This document shows positions 24,701 through 31,863 of a stretch of 64,000 nucleotides of DNA, piece after piece (positions within the stretch are counted from its first letter, which is position 1; the number at the start of each line of letters is the position of its first letter). The position numbers and the translations under genes are program-made. Source of the stretch: an uncultured Dialister sp. (GTDB lineage Bacteria > Bacillota > Negativicutes > Veillonellales > Dialisteraceae). Location: contig CAKPUX010000002.1 of NCBI GenBank assembly GCA_934193095.1, forward strand, positions 1-64,000. Reading direction: 5' to 3'. The notes under the pieces are model-generated. The model made no database searches. It saw nothing but the letters and a program-made list of their open reading frames with translations, and was not told where the DNA came from.

Positions 24701-26560
24701 GATATGAATGGCCATGATCTGACCATCAAAAACGAAGGGAATGCAGGTATCACCGTAGATGGCAAAGCCTTGACTTTCCGCAACGGAAAGACCACGGAGC
24801 TTACGGCGGACAAGGTCGGTATCGAAGCGAAGAACGGCGGCAATTTCAGTACCTATAACGGCGGCGTGTGGAATATCAGCGCCGATACAGCGGCGAAGGC
24901 CGATGGGGCAGGCAGTTCTATTTCCTTAGGCGCCGGTAAGGTCCAGAGCACCACGCTGGCAGAAGCTTCGAACGGCGGTACTATTGAGTTCGTTGTACCG
25001 AATGACAAGACAGCGACGGAATATGTGGGGGATGTGAAGGTCAATGACGCGGACAGTAAGGTAAGATTAGGCATTGCTACCGAAGGCTCTACCTGGACAG
25101 GCGGTCTGACCAATCATGGCGGCACCTTTGAAATGGGGCTGCAGAATGGCGGCGTATGGAACAACACGGGAAAAGAAGAAGCCAATATTTCCCTGCTGGA
25201 TGCAACGGACACCGGAAATGGCGTGATCTTCCAGAACAAGGACAGCGGCGGTATTACGGTAGACCAGTTCCGTGGTCATGCAACGGTGCTGTATAGTCAT
25301 AATGCAGCAGATCCGACCGATATTCTGGGCGGTGATGTGACGGTCAAGAAGGCCGCCGGCAATAGCTTCCTGACCCTGCGGACTGATCGCAGCGGCATCA
25401 ATATGGGCGATTATCATGGCGTAGAGAATGTGCTCGATGCGCTGGCCAAGAAACTCACCTATACGGATGCGGTCAATGGTGCGACCAACCTGAATGGCCG
25501 GGTAGAAATCGCAGAGGGGCTCACGGCTGCGAGCGCTGCTAAACAGTATGGTACGATCGATTTCAATAAGACCACGGGACAGGGTAGCTATAAAAAGAAC
25601 AGCATGACGCCAGGCGAGGCGGATCCGGATATCATCTGGGGCAGCTCGGAAACCATGATGATGCGTGGTGCGAAGAATGCCATGAATACGTCTATGTTGT
25701 CCTGGAGAAGCAATGTTTCCGATATGACGACTCGTATGGGAGATCTCCACTATGGCGTGGATGATGGGATCTGGGCAAGAACCTTCGGTGGAAAGATCAA
25801 GTACGATAAAGGAACCTCTTCCTTCAGCAATAGCTTCTGGGGCGCGCAGGTCGGTGCGGATAAGCTCTTCAAGAATGGCTGGCATTTTGGCGGTGCTTTC
25901 GACTACAGCAAGGGAAGTGCCAAGTATGAAATGGGCGGCGAAGGGGATCCCAAACTCTACACCTTCTCGCTCTATGGCACGAAGCTTTTCGAGGATGGTC
26001 AGTATGTAGATATCGCTGTCAAGGCAGGTCACACGACAAACAGCTATACCGTATACAATGATATGGGACATAAGCTGGATGGGGACTACAGTGCTAATGG
26101 CTTCGGCATTTCTGCGGAATACGGAAAACGGTTTGGCGGGGCCGATGGCTTTGTGGAACCACAGCTGCAGCTGACGCTTTCCCGCCTTGGAAGTGCAGAC
26201 TATGATGGCATCAGTGACTATACCGGCGGAAAGAAAATGCACGTCAGCCAGGACGGCATGACCAGCTTCATCGGCCGTCTGGGTGTAGCCGCAGGAAAAA
26301 CAACGGAACGCGGTAATTTCTATCTGAAGGCAGGCTTGCTCCATGAATTCAGCGGAAAAACAAGCACGACATTCAGCGCAGAAAATGAACCGACCTCTAC
26401 CGTGGATCAGGACTTTGGTGATACCTGGGCAGAATTGACTCTGGGCGGTACCTATAGACTGTCTCCTTCGAGCATGCTTTATGGTGATATTACCAAGAGC
26501 TTTGGTGGAGATTACAAGGTACAGTGGAAGGCCAATGTGGGTGTCCGCTTCACCTTCTGA
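18746..26560 (+). CDS. Giant autotransporter 1 (2604 residues)
   Basis: A type Va-like secreted surface protein. A signal peptide covers residues 1-30 (MVLATLFLGGGALFPAG, cut after ALA). The passenger is a long repetitive beta-rich region with NGATW, NGGVWNN and WTGG strings typical of beta-helical passengers. The C-terminal 300 residues are an autotransporter beta-barrel ending in aromatic GVRFTF. Six copies of an 80-residue module interrupt the passenger about every 450 residues (near bases 18928, 20306, 21730, 23003, 24161 and 25290): HDA-x-P-T-ILGG-VT, then LRTD-GI, then VL-ALAKKL-Y, ending EGLTA-S. Bases 20.6-22.9 kb are richer in AT than the rest, a sign of mosaic origin. Expression is set by a MerR-type promoter and a cobalamin riboswitch. 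ATG 18746 follows AAAGGAG. Ligand unknown. Confidence 0.9.
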   Translation: MQRKWVKRMVLATLFLGGGALFPAGQQALAQDEAATTGRSYAVLMGDEDVTLSGYKTSNVYLWKHEKEAPDQLIGGSVKVSSAGLQNSGDKARITLVTDSDGLDLSNDAQVKQVLGALADKLTYTAYTRGEKNLEGTAEIYEGLTFASASKKLSALDFDETTGKAQLAGEVKTPYSGVLGVDDEYEKRGIKQADGTYRFQEDAVIHPGFNITKDDNYLRDFASVMIGKDTTIDMTGHNLDVIMHGTIYNGGGFTNRAAALYVPGNATLTINNPGQIRLDTDSDYYYYADIGAMKEDSHVVIHNDDDPAHAVVMRVTTPLKGYEMNVTALKTFAGTIDIDGLVDIYTNGGWATNAASGRISIGGGSIVTQAYSSVTARSGGVMNVNVSGSVEKGLTPGNHTVNITAKGATSWDKNSYAALASMGAWVGADTNATVNAALTTADSTLCGTIKEAAGTRDEDTTGVRLFLQNGAQWTNKGSSSMRHLYGGKDAAHAGYIDMSKPANSNVNSDLTIANYTGNTVIYYSQERGRKIQGGNIHIGHAEMTDGKKASITIRTDSKGISQSKLTNESFMRNMLNTLANKLYYAAYAEGENNLKGIVQIAEGLTSQSVSREEEIHFTKGGSGYVEGFNQKQTDFTTALTWDMTKDVDYVNANVLREKDKATFTEDTSITVNDEAAMQAKGGDFVKIDAKQINFNLKAAGIQGKGIEVTGEGTEFDLNNPGDVEIDASTGIVTDGSRADFEFSGDNSNITLHHAKTGILATNKSNILIKNKLGTTTINNENTDDSTFVGVQTQNGGSIIIAGRANIDAGAGTALAALGGRIDVNHGATIQTNGSTALVAGNGSRISIASYNFNKPADISIDAGDGFAIDASDGGFTIGSQSGSLRTTNGTVNIKGHIKLGKGYGTLNLTKENSIWTGTAVDGTDDGSGVLHLAMEPDAVWNHVDKDGDAGSEVKVELEGARYIGSSDDQITVLQNSKKGIHFKEISQVDGTLRLVFAHEADSPTSIKGGNITIDTVSTRYVGGTAKVLAVTDSDGINMSDDTMVGNVLKALAKKITYTHPEEAKLVGKVGIADGLTAKSAMLTEGFIRFDPDTGVGSYTPQMVDTFTRSMTGDEAYDKIYTDQGVRQSQFLYSLGKDTTITADKSMDWKVNSNSNVVQIVGQGHTLHLDAETAGIYIGNEEKDTSKRTQLEFTEMPDLNITAGTNGSGILVKNSSANIDLKDSRMHIASKDGAKGFVGIKVVEDRDVGDTKAGDTSLSVDGTLDIETPEGIALWLDGGKGLSLLSPANVIHAEGGTLLKVTKSQNNSQVSINGKQLVGDLDLLGATGGTYRITLNNGATWTGGIVNDVAKSGAVSLDLWNDQYNITPTVWTYQWEQKDKAQDSYIHTVEGWAPGIAESAIYMKADTNLTIGMLKRGIRILYDHDASNPTQILGGNVTIKEAKKVDPQTTLYVRTDSDGINMADETQVSGVLNALAQKIYYKGTPENLDSYAEIAEGLTSASVLKTGKFTYDETTYQGHFSGAIETPGQDGTLFVTPLYAPKSSGKDENNTAYANAGVQQDGKYFIFRKDSRLQISQSGEMPYTSAIDASNDTGGYAAIKMDLTDHQLDVHIDGGEEGLNEAVAGIKGVGWNVSAQNGTLHIEASNAKGDAIGVQTAGKSETSSIIDLKTLTHIDAKTGFDVTGGTVRVNAGTIHADTLGRVGANGILSIGNTGDASAVWTGDMSQSDGQLDMNLDGEDSIWTGAMDWTGGSNSLMLTNGATWKNTGDSHVGQLVSGITRSVGGVIDMTGDSGNIQLDKFSGNASILYKHDANDLTKVYGGDVTVTSAEAGSRITLITDRDGISDDGLREKETVSSLFQAMANKLYYTNYQTEGNLTGILQISEGLTARAASKVTGAMEFAGENGQGQYKADSASPSIYPKDQQKETFTTVMTGNESTDSEYLDGGVMKVGNPSDIRYEFTKDKTAVELATASDTAIQAKDTKYSIDMNGHDLTIKNEGNAGITVDGKALTFRNGKTTELTADKVGIEAKNGGNFSTYNGGVWNISADTAAKADGAGSSISLGAGKVQSTTLAEASNGGTIEFVVPNDKTATEYVGDVKVNDADSKVRLGIATEGSTWTGGLTNHGGTFEMGLQNGGVWNNTGKEEANISLLDATDTGNGVIFQNKDSGGITVDQFRGHATVLYSHNAADPTDILGGDVTVKKAAGNSFLTLRTDRSGINMGDYHGVENVLDALAKKLTYTDAVNGATNLNGRVEIAEGLTAASAAKQYGTIDFNKTTGQGSYKKNSMTPGEADPDIIWGSSETMMMRGAKNAMNTSMLSWRSNVSDMTTRMGDLHYGVDDGIWARTFGGKIKYDKGTSSFSNSFWGAQVGADKLFKNGWHFGGAFDYSKGSAKYEMGGEGDPKLYTFSLYGTKLFEDGQYVDIAVKAGHTTNSYTVYNDMGHKLDGDYSANGFGISAEYGKRFGGADGFVEPQLQLTLSRLGSADYDGISDYTGGKKMHVSQDGMTSFIGRLGVAAGKTTERGNFYLKAGLLHEFSGKTSTTFSAENEPTSTVDQDFGDTWAELTLGGTYRLSPSSMLYGDITKSFGGDYKVQWKANVGVRFTF

Positions 26561-26592
26561 TGCTTTTGATTTCGATAGCTCATCTCTGATCG

Positions 26593-26643
26593 TATAACAA
26601 AAAACTCGTGAATCGTAATGAGATTCACGAGTTTTTTGTTATA
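26593..26643 (+). terminator. Intrinsic terminator of autotransporter 1
   Basis: A perfect 22-bp stem (26593-26614 with 26622-26643), ending GAGTTTTTTGTTATA, 30 bases after the stop codon. Confidence 0.9.
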
Positions 26644-26781
26644 TTAAGTTGCATTAGTTGTTGGAATCAAATAACCAGCAACTTACAACAATCAACAATT
26701 ACTCATCCGCTATCTTATCAGTTGAAAAAGTGAATGAGAAGCTACTGCATTAAAGATTTTCAAATGTTTTTAATTTTCTCC

Positions 26782-26812
26782 TTGACTGTATGATAATCAT
26801 ACGGAATATCAT
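26782..26812 (+). promoter_or_regulatory. MerR-type promoter of autotransporter 2
   Basis: TTGACT (26782-26787), a 19-bp spacer and TATCAT (26807-26812). The spacer holds GTATGA-TAA-TCATAC (26788-26802), the same dyad at the same offset as at 18345. Confidence 0.72.
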
Positions 26813-26817
26813 TTCCT

Positions 26818-26948
26818 TAATGAAATGGTATGGGGAATGCTGGTGTAAATCCAGAACTGTCCTGCAACCGTATGGGGAGAAGGTTCATTGCACGTCTTTC
26901 ACAAAGAAATGAATTCATCGAGGAACTAAGTCGGAGTGCCATGCTTTT
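26818..26948 (+). ncRNA. Cobalamin riboswitch aptamer of autotransporter 2
   Basis: GGGGAATGCTGGTGTAAATCC (26832-26852), AGAACTGTCCTGCAACCGTA (26853-26872) and AACTAAGTCGGAGTGCCATG (26924-26943) are the conserved boxes. It is very close in sequence and spacing to the element at 18372-18516, which suggests duplication of the whole control region. Confidence 0.88.
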
Positions 26949-26982
26949 TCGTAACTATCACATCATGATGGTGTTCAAAGAT

Positions 26983-27058
26983 CTGCGAGGTATGGGTCGG
27001 ATAGAGTGATATTTCTTTTGTGATGCTCAAAATCCGGTCTATACTTGGCAGCTTTTTT
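26983..27058 (+). terminator. Riboswitch terminator of autotransporter 2
   Basis: CTGCGAGGTAT (near 26983) pairs with ATACTTGGCAG (near 27041-27051), with GGTCGGAT and ATCCGG inside, and a T run follows. Same plan as at 18564-18644. Confidence 0.8.
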
Positions 27059-27095
27059 ATTTAATCAGTATATCTGAGAGAGGAGTGCGTGATTT

Positions 27096-30000
27096 ATGAA
27101 AAAGGAAATGAAAAATTGGCTTCGCAGTAGCATTGTTTTGGCTTTGGCGGCGGGTGCCTTGGTCGGAGGTTCGTCTGTGCAGGCGGCTAATACGTATGAT
27201 ATGACCCAGGGGGAGTTTCTGACCAATGGACTCAATTATACGACTACGAACACGTACCAAGATAGGGATACATTGATTTATAAATGGGATGCAAAAAACA
27301 AGAAAATCATTGGGGGAAATGTTAGCGTTGGTCAAGATGTCTTGAATTCATCTTATGATGGTGTCAATGTGAATCTGGTGATTGATGCATCAGATTTGTC
27401 GAGTATGAGCAACGATGATGTCAAAGAAGCTATGACGCAGTTGGCCTCTAAAATTAAAAATTATGCAGAGACTAACCGATATCGGCTGAATGCCTATGTA
27501 CAAGTACGAGAAGGATTGACCGCTTCTTCCAAGGTTCTTCGTTCTTATCAGTTGGAATACAAAACTCCTGGTTGGAATGATCCAGATCAAGAAATCAAAC
27601 CAGATGCAAATGTCGGAGATCTAGAGGAGGGTGTCTTTGCCACTTCTATTATCAATGGCGCAGCAGGCAGTGAATATGAATTTGATGAAAATGGGGTTTG
27701 GCGATATAAAGGCTTTAGAGGAGCAGTGGATGTTAATTTTACTACTCCCGCTACAGATAATGTGTATGCGGCTATTCGTACAGATGGGAAAGATACAGGA
27801 ATTTCAAATCTGACGGAAAATAGTTCGTTCAATTCTACTTTACAGATGAATGCAGATGCGTCTTCTTTAGCTGATTCCAAAGCTTACTTGGCGTATAGTG
27901 GGACAGGAAATCAGGTCAGCGTGATTGCTAATGAATTGAATGCTACGGTCAAAGGGACGGAAGCAACTGGGATTTATGCAGGGCATGAAAATGGTGATAC
28001 CACGAGTAAGGTAGTGGTTAATGGTGGCATTAATCTGACATTGGATGGTAAGAAAACTACTGGTGTTGAAGCAGGAAAGAATGGGGAAGTCTCCTTATTA
28101 ACTGGTCAGAAGACTTATAATAGAACCAATACTGTTAGTATTGAATCACCCAATGGTCATGCCGTATATGCACATGACGGAGGTAAGGTTACTTTAGATG
28201 CTGTGAAAGTCAAGAAAGCAGATAAATCTGCCATTTACGCAGAAAAAGGTGGCAACATCACACTGGGCATTGTAAGTGGGTTAACAGATGAATCGATTAG
28301 TACAGATGACGATGCAGATAGTCAGGTCTCTTTATCTGTGGATGGAAATTACACAGGGCAAGTTAAGGGGAATGTCAATGTAGCCTTTACTAAGGGTTCT
28401 ACTTATAAGGCAGATAATGATAGCATTGGCACTGTGACTTTGAATGGTTCCACATGGGTGGGTTCCATGTTGCGTGATAATGGCTCGGTATCGATCAATT
28501 CTAATGGTCAGTGGAATATGGGAGAAACTGGTCGAGATATCAAATTATCTGCTTTGACCGGCGGTAAAACGACGGCCAGTCGTGGCTATGTGAAGATGGG
28601 CAGTGATAATCTTCACATCGGTACTTACAGTGGAAATGGCACATTTATTTATGATCATGATGCTTCTGATCCGACGAAGATTCTTGGTGGGAACATTACT
28701 ATTGAAGAATCTAAGCCACTAAGTCTTTCTAGCTCTGGTTTAGGGGATAAGGGTGATTCTACGGCAGAGGGAACTTCCGCATCTACGATTGCTATTGCTA
28801 CCGATAGTGCCGGTATCGATACCACGGATAATGCTTTAGTTGAAAAAGTGCTGGATAATTTGGCAAGTAAATTGGCTTATCTGAACTATACTAAAGGGGA
28901 ACGCAACTTGAGTGGTACCGTAGAATTGTTGGAAGGACTGACCAGTAGTTCTGTGACCAAGCATTTTGCCAATCTGACTTTTGATGAAAAGACTGGTCAG
29001 GCCAAACGGGATTCGGAAGTCTATCATCCCTATGTCACCTATATCACAGGGGACGCTTCTATCGATACGGCCTATGCAGATGCTTACAATGCAGATACCA
29101 ATACCTATGATTTCAATCAGGATGTATTTATTCGAGAAGCAAAGTCTACAGATTCCGTTTGGACTCGTGGCAGCTTGTACTATGGGCTGATTACCAATTA
29201 TGGGACAGAATACGAGAAGCCAAGTAAAGGTTGGGGTATGTTTAAGAGTTCTAAACCAGATGGTGGCCCTTCCTATACAATGGATCTTCACGGAAATAAT
29301 TTGACTGTTGATTTGGAAGCCTTCCCTGAAGCAAATGCCACAGGAAGCCAGCCTATGTGGACTACAGCCGCTATCATGGCAGCTCGTGAAGGGACCATTA
29401 CAATCACCAATCCTGGGGAAATTCATCTGACTTGCAATGCCAATTACTATTATGGTAGTGCCATTCGCGCTTCGACCAGTGCTGGTACGACGAATGGTGC
29501 CCATGTAATCATTGAAAATGATCAGGGAAATTTGAAGGACCATATCGTATACCTTCGTGGTGGCATTGATACACCAGGGTATCAGCTTGATTATCGTACT
29601 ATTGAGACTTACGGGAATGCTAAAGCTAAGGATATAACACAAGAAAACTCGGTATACATCAAAGGCCTCGTAGACATTGAAGCAGATAAGCATGCGGCTG
29701 TTTTTGCACGAGGCGGTTGGATTCGTCTGGGTGGTGGTCGTATTTCTGTGGATAATTACGATGCGCTTTGGACGGCAGGTAAGGGTCGCATTGATATCAA
29801 TATGCTGGTCGATGATGATGGCACTGTGAAAGGTGCTGGCAGTAATGATTTTGTACTGAAGGGTAATGCAGTGACCGCTACTCCTTACTATGGGAATAAG
29901 GGGACATTGAATTTGGCCTTTACCACAGCAAACTCCAGGTTTGATGGGGAAACTGGAGGTACCGGTGAACAGAATCTCTATGTACAAAATGGAGCGGTTT

Positions 30001-31514
30001 GGAACAATACACCAGAATCGTATAACATCTGGAATTCCGGTGAAGTTGTAAAATCAGATCTAGCAAGTATTGCTACCCATTTATACGGGGGACAAGATGC
30101 AGCGCATACAGGTTACCTGATTCAGGACAGTGCGAAAGATTTAACAATTAAGAATTATAGTGGCTTTATGAAAGCCTATATAGCACGGGATAAATCCAAA
30201 TCTGCAGGTGAAGATGGAACTGATGCAACTAGCCAGTTTAGTCAAAAAGGAAATATTATTATCGAAAAAGCGGATCAGACAGATGGACAGAATGCAGATT
30301 TCACTTTATTGACAAGTCAGGAAGGCATTGACACTTCCAATAAAGAAGAAGTACTTTCAGTAATGAAGGACTTGGCTGGCAAGCTGATCTATAAGGAGGC
30401 CACTGACAGTGAAAATCCGGCAGTTCATCTTAATGGACATGTAGGCTTGGCAGAAGGGCTGATTGCTGGTTCAGTAGAAACGAGATTGGCTGATTTGACG
30501 TTTGATGGGACGTCCGATGGAACGGGTAGTGTCGTGGATAGTACCTATCAGATTCCGAAGAATTATCCGGCTATCCTGTATGGACCTAAAGAAACTGCTA
30601 TGATGCGTGGTGCTAAATCTGCCATGGCTTCTACAGCTATGATTTGGCGGGCTATCAATAATGACGTGGAACGCCGGCTGGGCGATTTACGTGTAGGCAA
30701 TGCTGAAAAGGAAAATGGTATGTGGGCTAAAGTGGGCGCTGGGCGTATGTCTTACGACGAAGGAACCACAGATTTCCGTACCCGCTTTAATGAATATCAT
30801 ATCGGTTATGATCATGCCGTAGGCAATGCAGGATGGAGAGCTGGTGCTTCTGTCAGCTACATCGACGGGAAGAGTACCTATGAAAAGGGGACTGGTGATA
30901 ATGATGTAACCAATTTCCATGTATATGCTACAAAGACCATGCAAAATGGGGCTTACTTGGATATCATTGGCAGAGTTAGCCATGCCAAGAATAAGTATCG
31001 TATTATGAACGATGCAGGGAATAAACTGGACGGCGATTATGGAACCAATGGATATGGTCTATCTGCAGAATATGGGAAACGGTTTGTCAAAGATAGTGGA
31101 TTCTATGTAGAACCACAAGCAGAACTGACTTGGGGTAGATTATCTGGCAAATCTTATGATGCTGCTAGTGATTATGGCGGAGGCCGTGCATTGCATGTCG
31201 ATCAGGATGATTTTAATAGTTTGATTGGACGTATCGGTGTTGGATTTGGTTTAGTGAAAGAACGAAGCAGCATCTATGCAAAACTTTCGCTTCTCCATGA
31301 ATTCCAAGGTGGTTTTGATACACAGTATACGGCAAAAGGTGAACCTTCTAATGCGACACATATGGACTTTGATGGTACTTGGGTATCTGCTATGTTTGGC
31401 GGTACATACCAGCTGGGAGACAGAGCCAATTTCTATGGGTATCTGGAAAAGACTTATGGTGGCGATTTAAAGACCGATTGGCGCTATAATGTAGGACTTC
31501 GTTTTACCTTTTAA
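27096..31514 (+). CDS. Giant autotransporter 2 (1472 residues)
   Basis: The signal peptide covers residues 1-31 (SSIVLALAAGALVGGSS, cut after VQA). The passenger is beta-rich and carries three copies of the 80-residue module (near bases 27280, 28648 and 30178); the second has an insert of about 20 residues after the TIEES strand, and the third lacks the HDA-DPT opening. The barrel occupies about the last 300 residues, from ETAMMRGAKSAM on, and ends NVGLRFTF. Residues around 700-900 (YGLITNYG, MDLHGNNLTVDL) are related to autotransporter 1 residues 200-300. The gene is AT-richer than its neighbours. It is controlled by its own MerR-type promoter and cobalamin riboswitch. GAGGAG near 27079 precedes ATG 27096. 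It is probably a surface adhesin or ligand-capture protein; this is inference. Confidence 0.9.
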   Translation: MKKEMKNWLRSSIVLALAAGALVGGSSVQAANTYDMTQGEFLTNGLNYTTTNTYQDRDTLIYKWDAKNKKIIGGNVSVGQDVLNSSYDGVNVNLVIDASDLSSMSNDDVKEAMTQLASKIKNYAETNRYRLNAYVQVREGLTASSKVLRSYQLEYKTPGWNDPDQEIKPDANVGDLEEGVFATSIINGAAGSEYEFDENGVWRYKGFRGAVDVNFTTPATDNVYAAIRTDGKDTGISNLTENSSFNSTLQMNADASSLADSKAYLAYSGTGNQVSVIANELNATVKGTEATGIYAGHENGDTTSKVVVNGGINLTLDGKKTTGVEAGKNGEVSLLTGQKTYNRTNTVSIESPNGHAVYAHDGGKVTLDAVKVKKADKSAIYAEKGGNITLGIVSGLTDESISTDDDADSQVSLSVDGNYTGQVKGNVNVAFTKGSTYKADNDSIGTVTLNGSTWVGSMLRDNGSVSINSNGQWNMGETGRDIKLSALTGGKTTASRGYVKMGSDNLHIGTYSGNGTFIYDHDASDPTKILGGNITIEESKPLSLSSSGLGDKGDSTAEGTSASTIAIATDSAGIDTTDNALVEKVLDNLASKLAYLNYTKGERNLSGTVELLEGLTSSSVTKHFANLTFDEKTGQAKRDSEVYHPYVTYITGDASIDTAYADAYNADTNTYDFNQDVFIREAKSTDSVWTRGSLYYGLITNYGTEYEKPSKGWGMFKSSKPDGGPSYTMDLHGNNLTVDLEAFPEANATGSQPMWTTAAIMAAREGTITITNPGEIHLTCNANYYYGSAIRASTSAGTTNGAHVIIENDQGNLKDHIVYLRGGIDTPGYQLDYRTIETYGNAKAKDITQENSVYIKGLVDIEADKHAAVFARGGWIRLGGGRISVDNYDALWTAGKGRIDINMLVDDDGTVKGAGSNDFVLKGNAVTATPYYGNKGTLNLAFTTANSRFDGETGGTGEQNLYVQNGAVWNNTPESYNIWNSGEVVKSDLASIATHLYGGQDAAHTGYLIQDSAKDLTIKNYSGFMKAYIARDKSKSAGEDGTDATSQFSQKGNIIIEKADQTDGQNADFTLLTSQEGIDTSNKEEVLSVMKDLAGKLIYKEATDSENPAVHLNGHVGLAEGLIAGSVETRLADLTFDGTSDGTGSVVDSTYQIPKNYPAILYGPKETAMMRGAKSAMASTAMIWRAINNDVERRLGDLRVGNAEKENGMWAKVGAGRMSYDEGTTDFRTRFNEYHIGYDHAVGNAGWRAGASVSYIDGKSTYEKGTGDNDVTNFHVYATKTMQNGAYLDIIGRVSHAKNKYRIMNDAGNKLDGDYGTNGYGLSAEYGKRFVKDSGFYVEPQAELTWGRLSGKSYDAASDYGGGRALHVDQDDFNSLIGRIGVGFGLVKERSSIYAKLSLLHEFQGGFDTQYTAKGEPSNATHMDFDGTWVSAMFGGTYQLGDRANFYGYLEKTYGGDLKTDWRYNVGLRFTF

Positions 31515-31538
31515 TAGGAGCTAGAAGCCAAGACTAGG

Positions 31539-31583
31539 GAAACACTGGTAATGATTAAATCAATGTTTCTCTGGTATGTGTGA
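31539..31583. repeat. Short imperfect copy of the palindrome ends
   Basis: GGGAAACACTGGTAATGATT and AAATCAATGTTTCTCTGG are degenerate copies of the two ends of the 160-bp palindromic element, without its interior. Confidence 0.5.
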
Positions 31584-31602
31584 CTGCTATTTTAGGAGAA
31601 TA

Positions 31603-31643
31603 AAGAGCTGTGAATTTGAAAGGAAATTCATGGCTCTTTTTTC
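31603..31643 (+). terminator. Intrinsic terminator of autotransporter 2
   Basis: AAAGAGCTGTGAATTT (31603-31618) pairs with AAATTCATGGCTCTTT (about 31625-31640), followed by Ts. Confidence 0.8.
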
Positions 31644-31755
31644 TTTATGAGGAAGGGGAGAGTCCTTCACATAGAAGCAGGTGTGATTAGGCAAAATCCT
31701 GCACACAATTATTGCCTGTTCGTTGTTGGAGCCTTGATAACCATAAATAGGGGAC

Positions 31756-31786
31756 TTGACTATATGATGGTCATACGGTTGATACT
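31756..31786 (+). promoter_or_regulatory. MerR-type promoter of the TonB receptor operon
   Basis: TTGACT (31756-31761), a 19-bp spacer and GATACT (31781-31786). The spacer holds TATGA-TGG-TCATA (31763-31775). No riboswitch follows, unlike the two autotransporter promoters. Confidence 0.68.
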
Positions 31787-31863
31787 AAATAAGAATATAA
31801 AGTATAAAAGGATAGGTGTCATATTTTATTTCATGCCCCATATTCATCGAGCAAGAGGGCAAA

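Noticed and set aside
31787..31863. A cobalamin riboswitch before the TonB receptor.
   Set aside because: The promoter matches the other two, but the leader is under 80 bases and lacks the GGTG-AATCC and AGTCGGA boxes.
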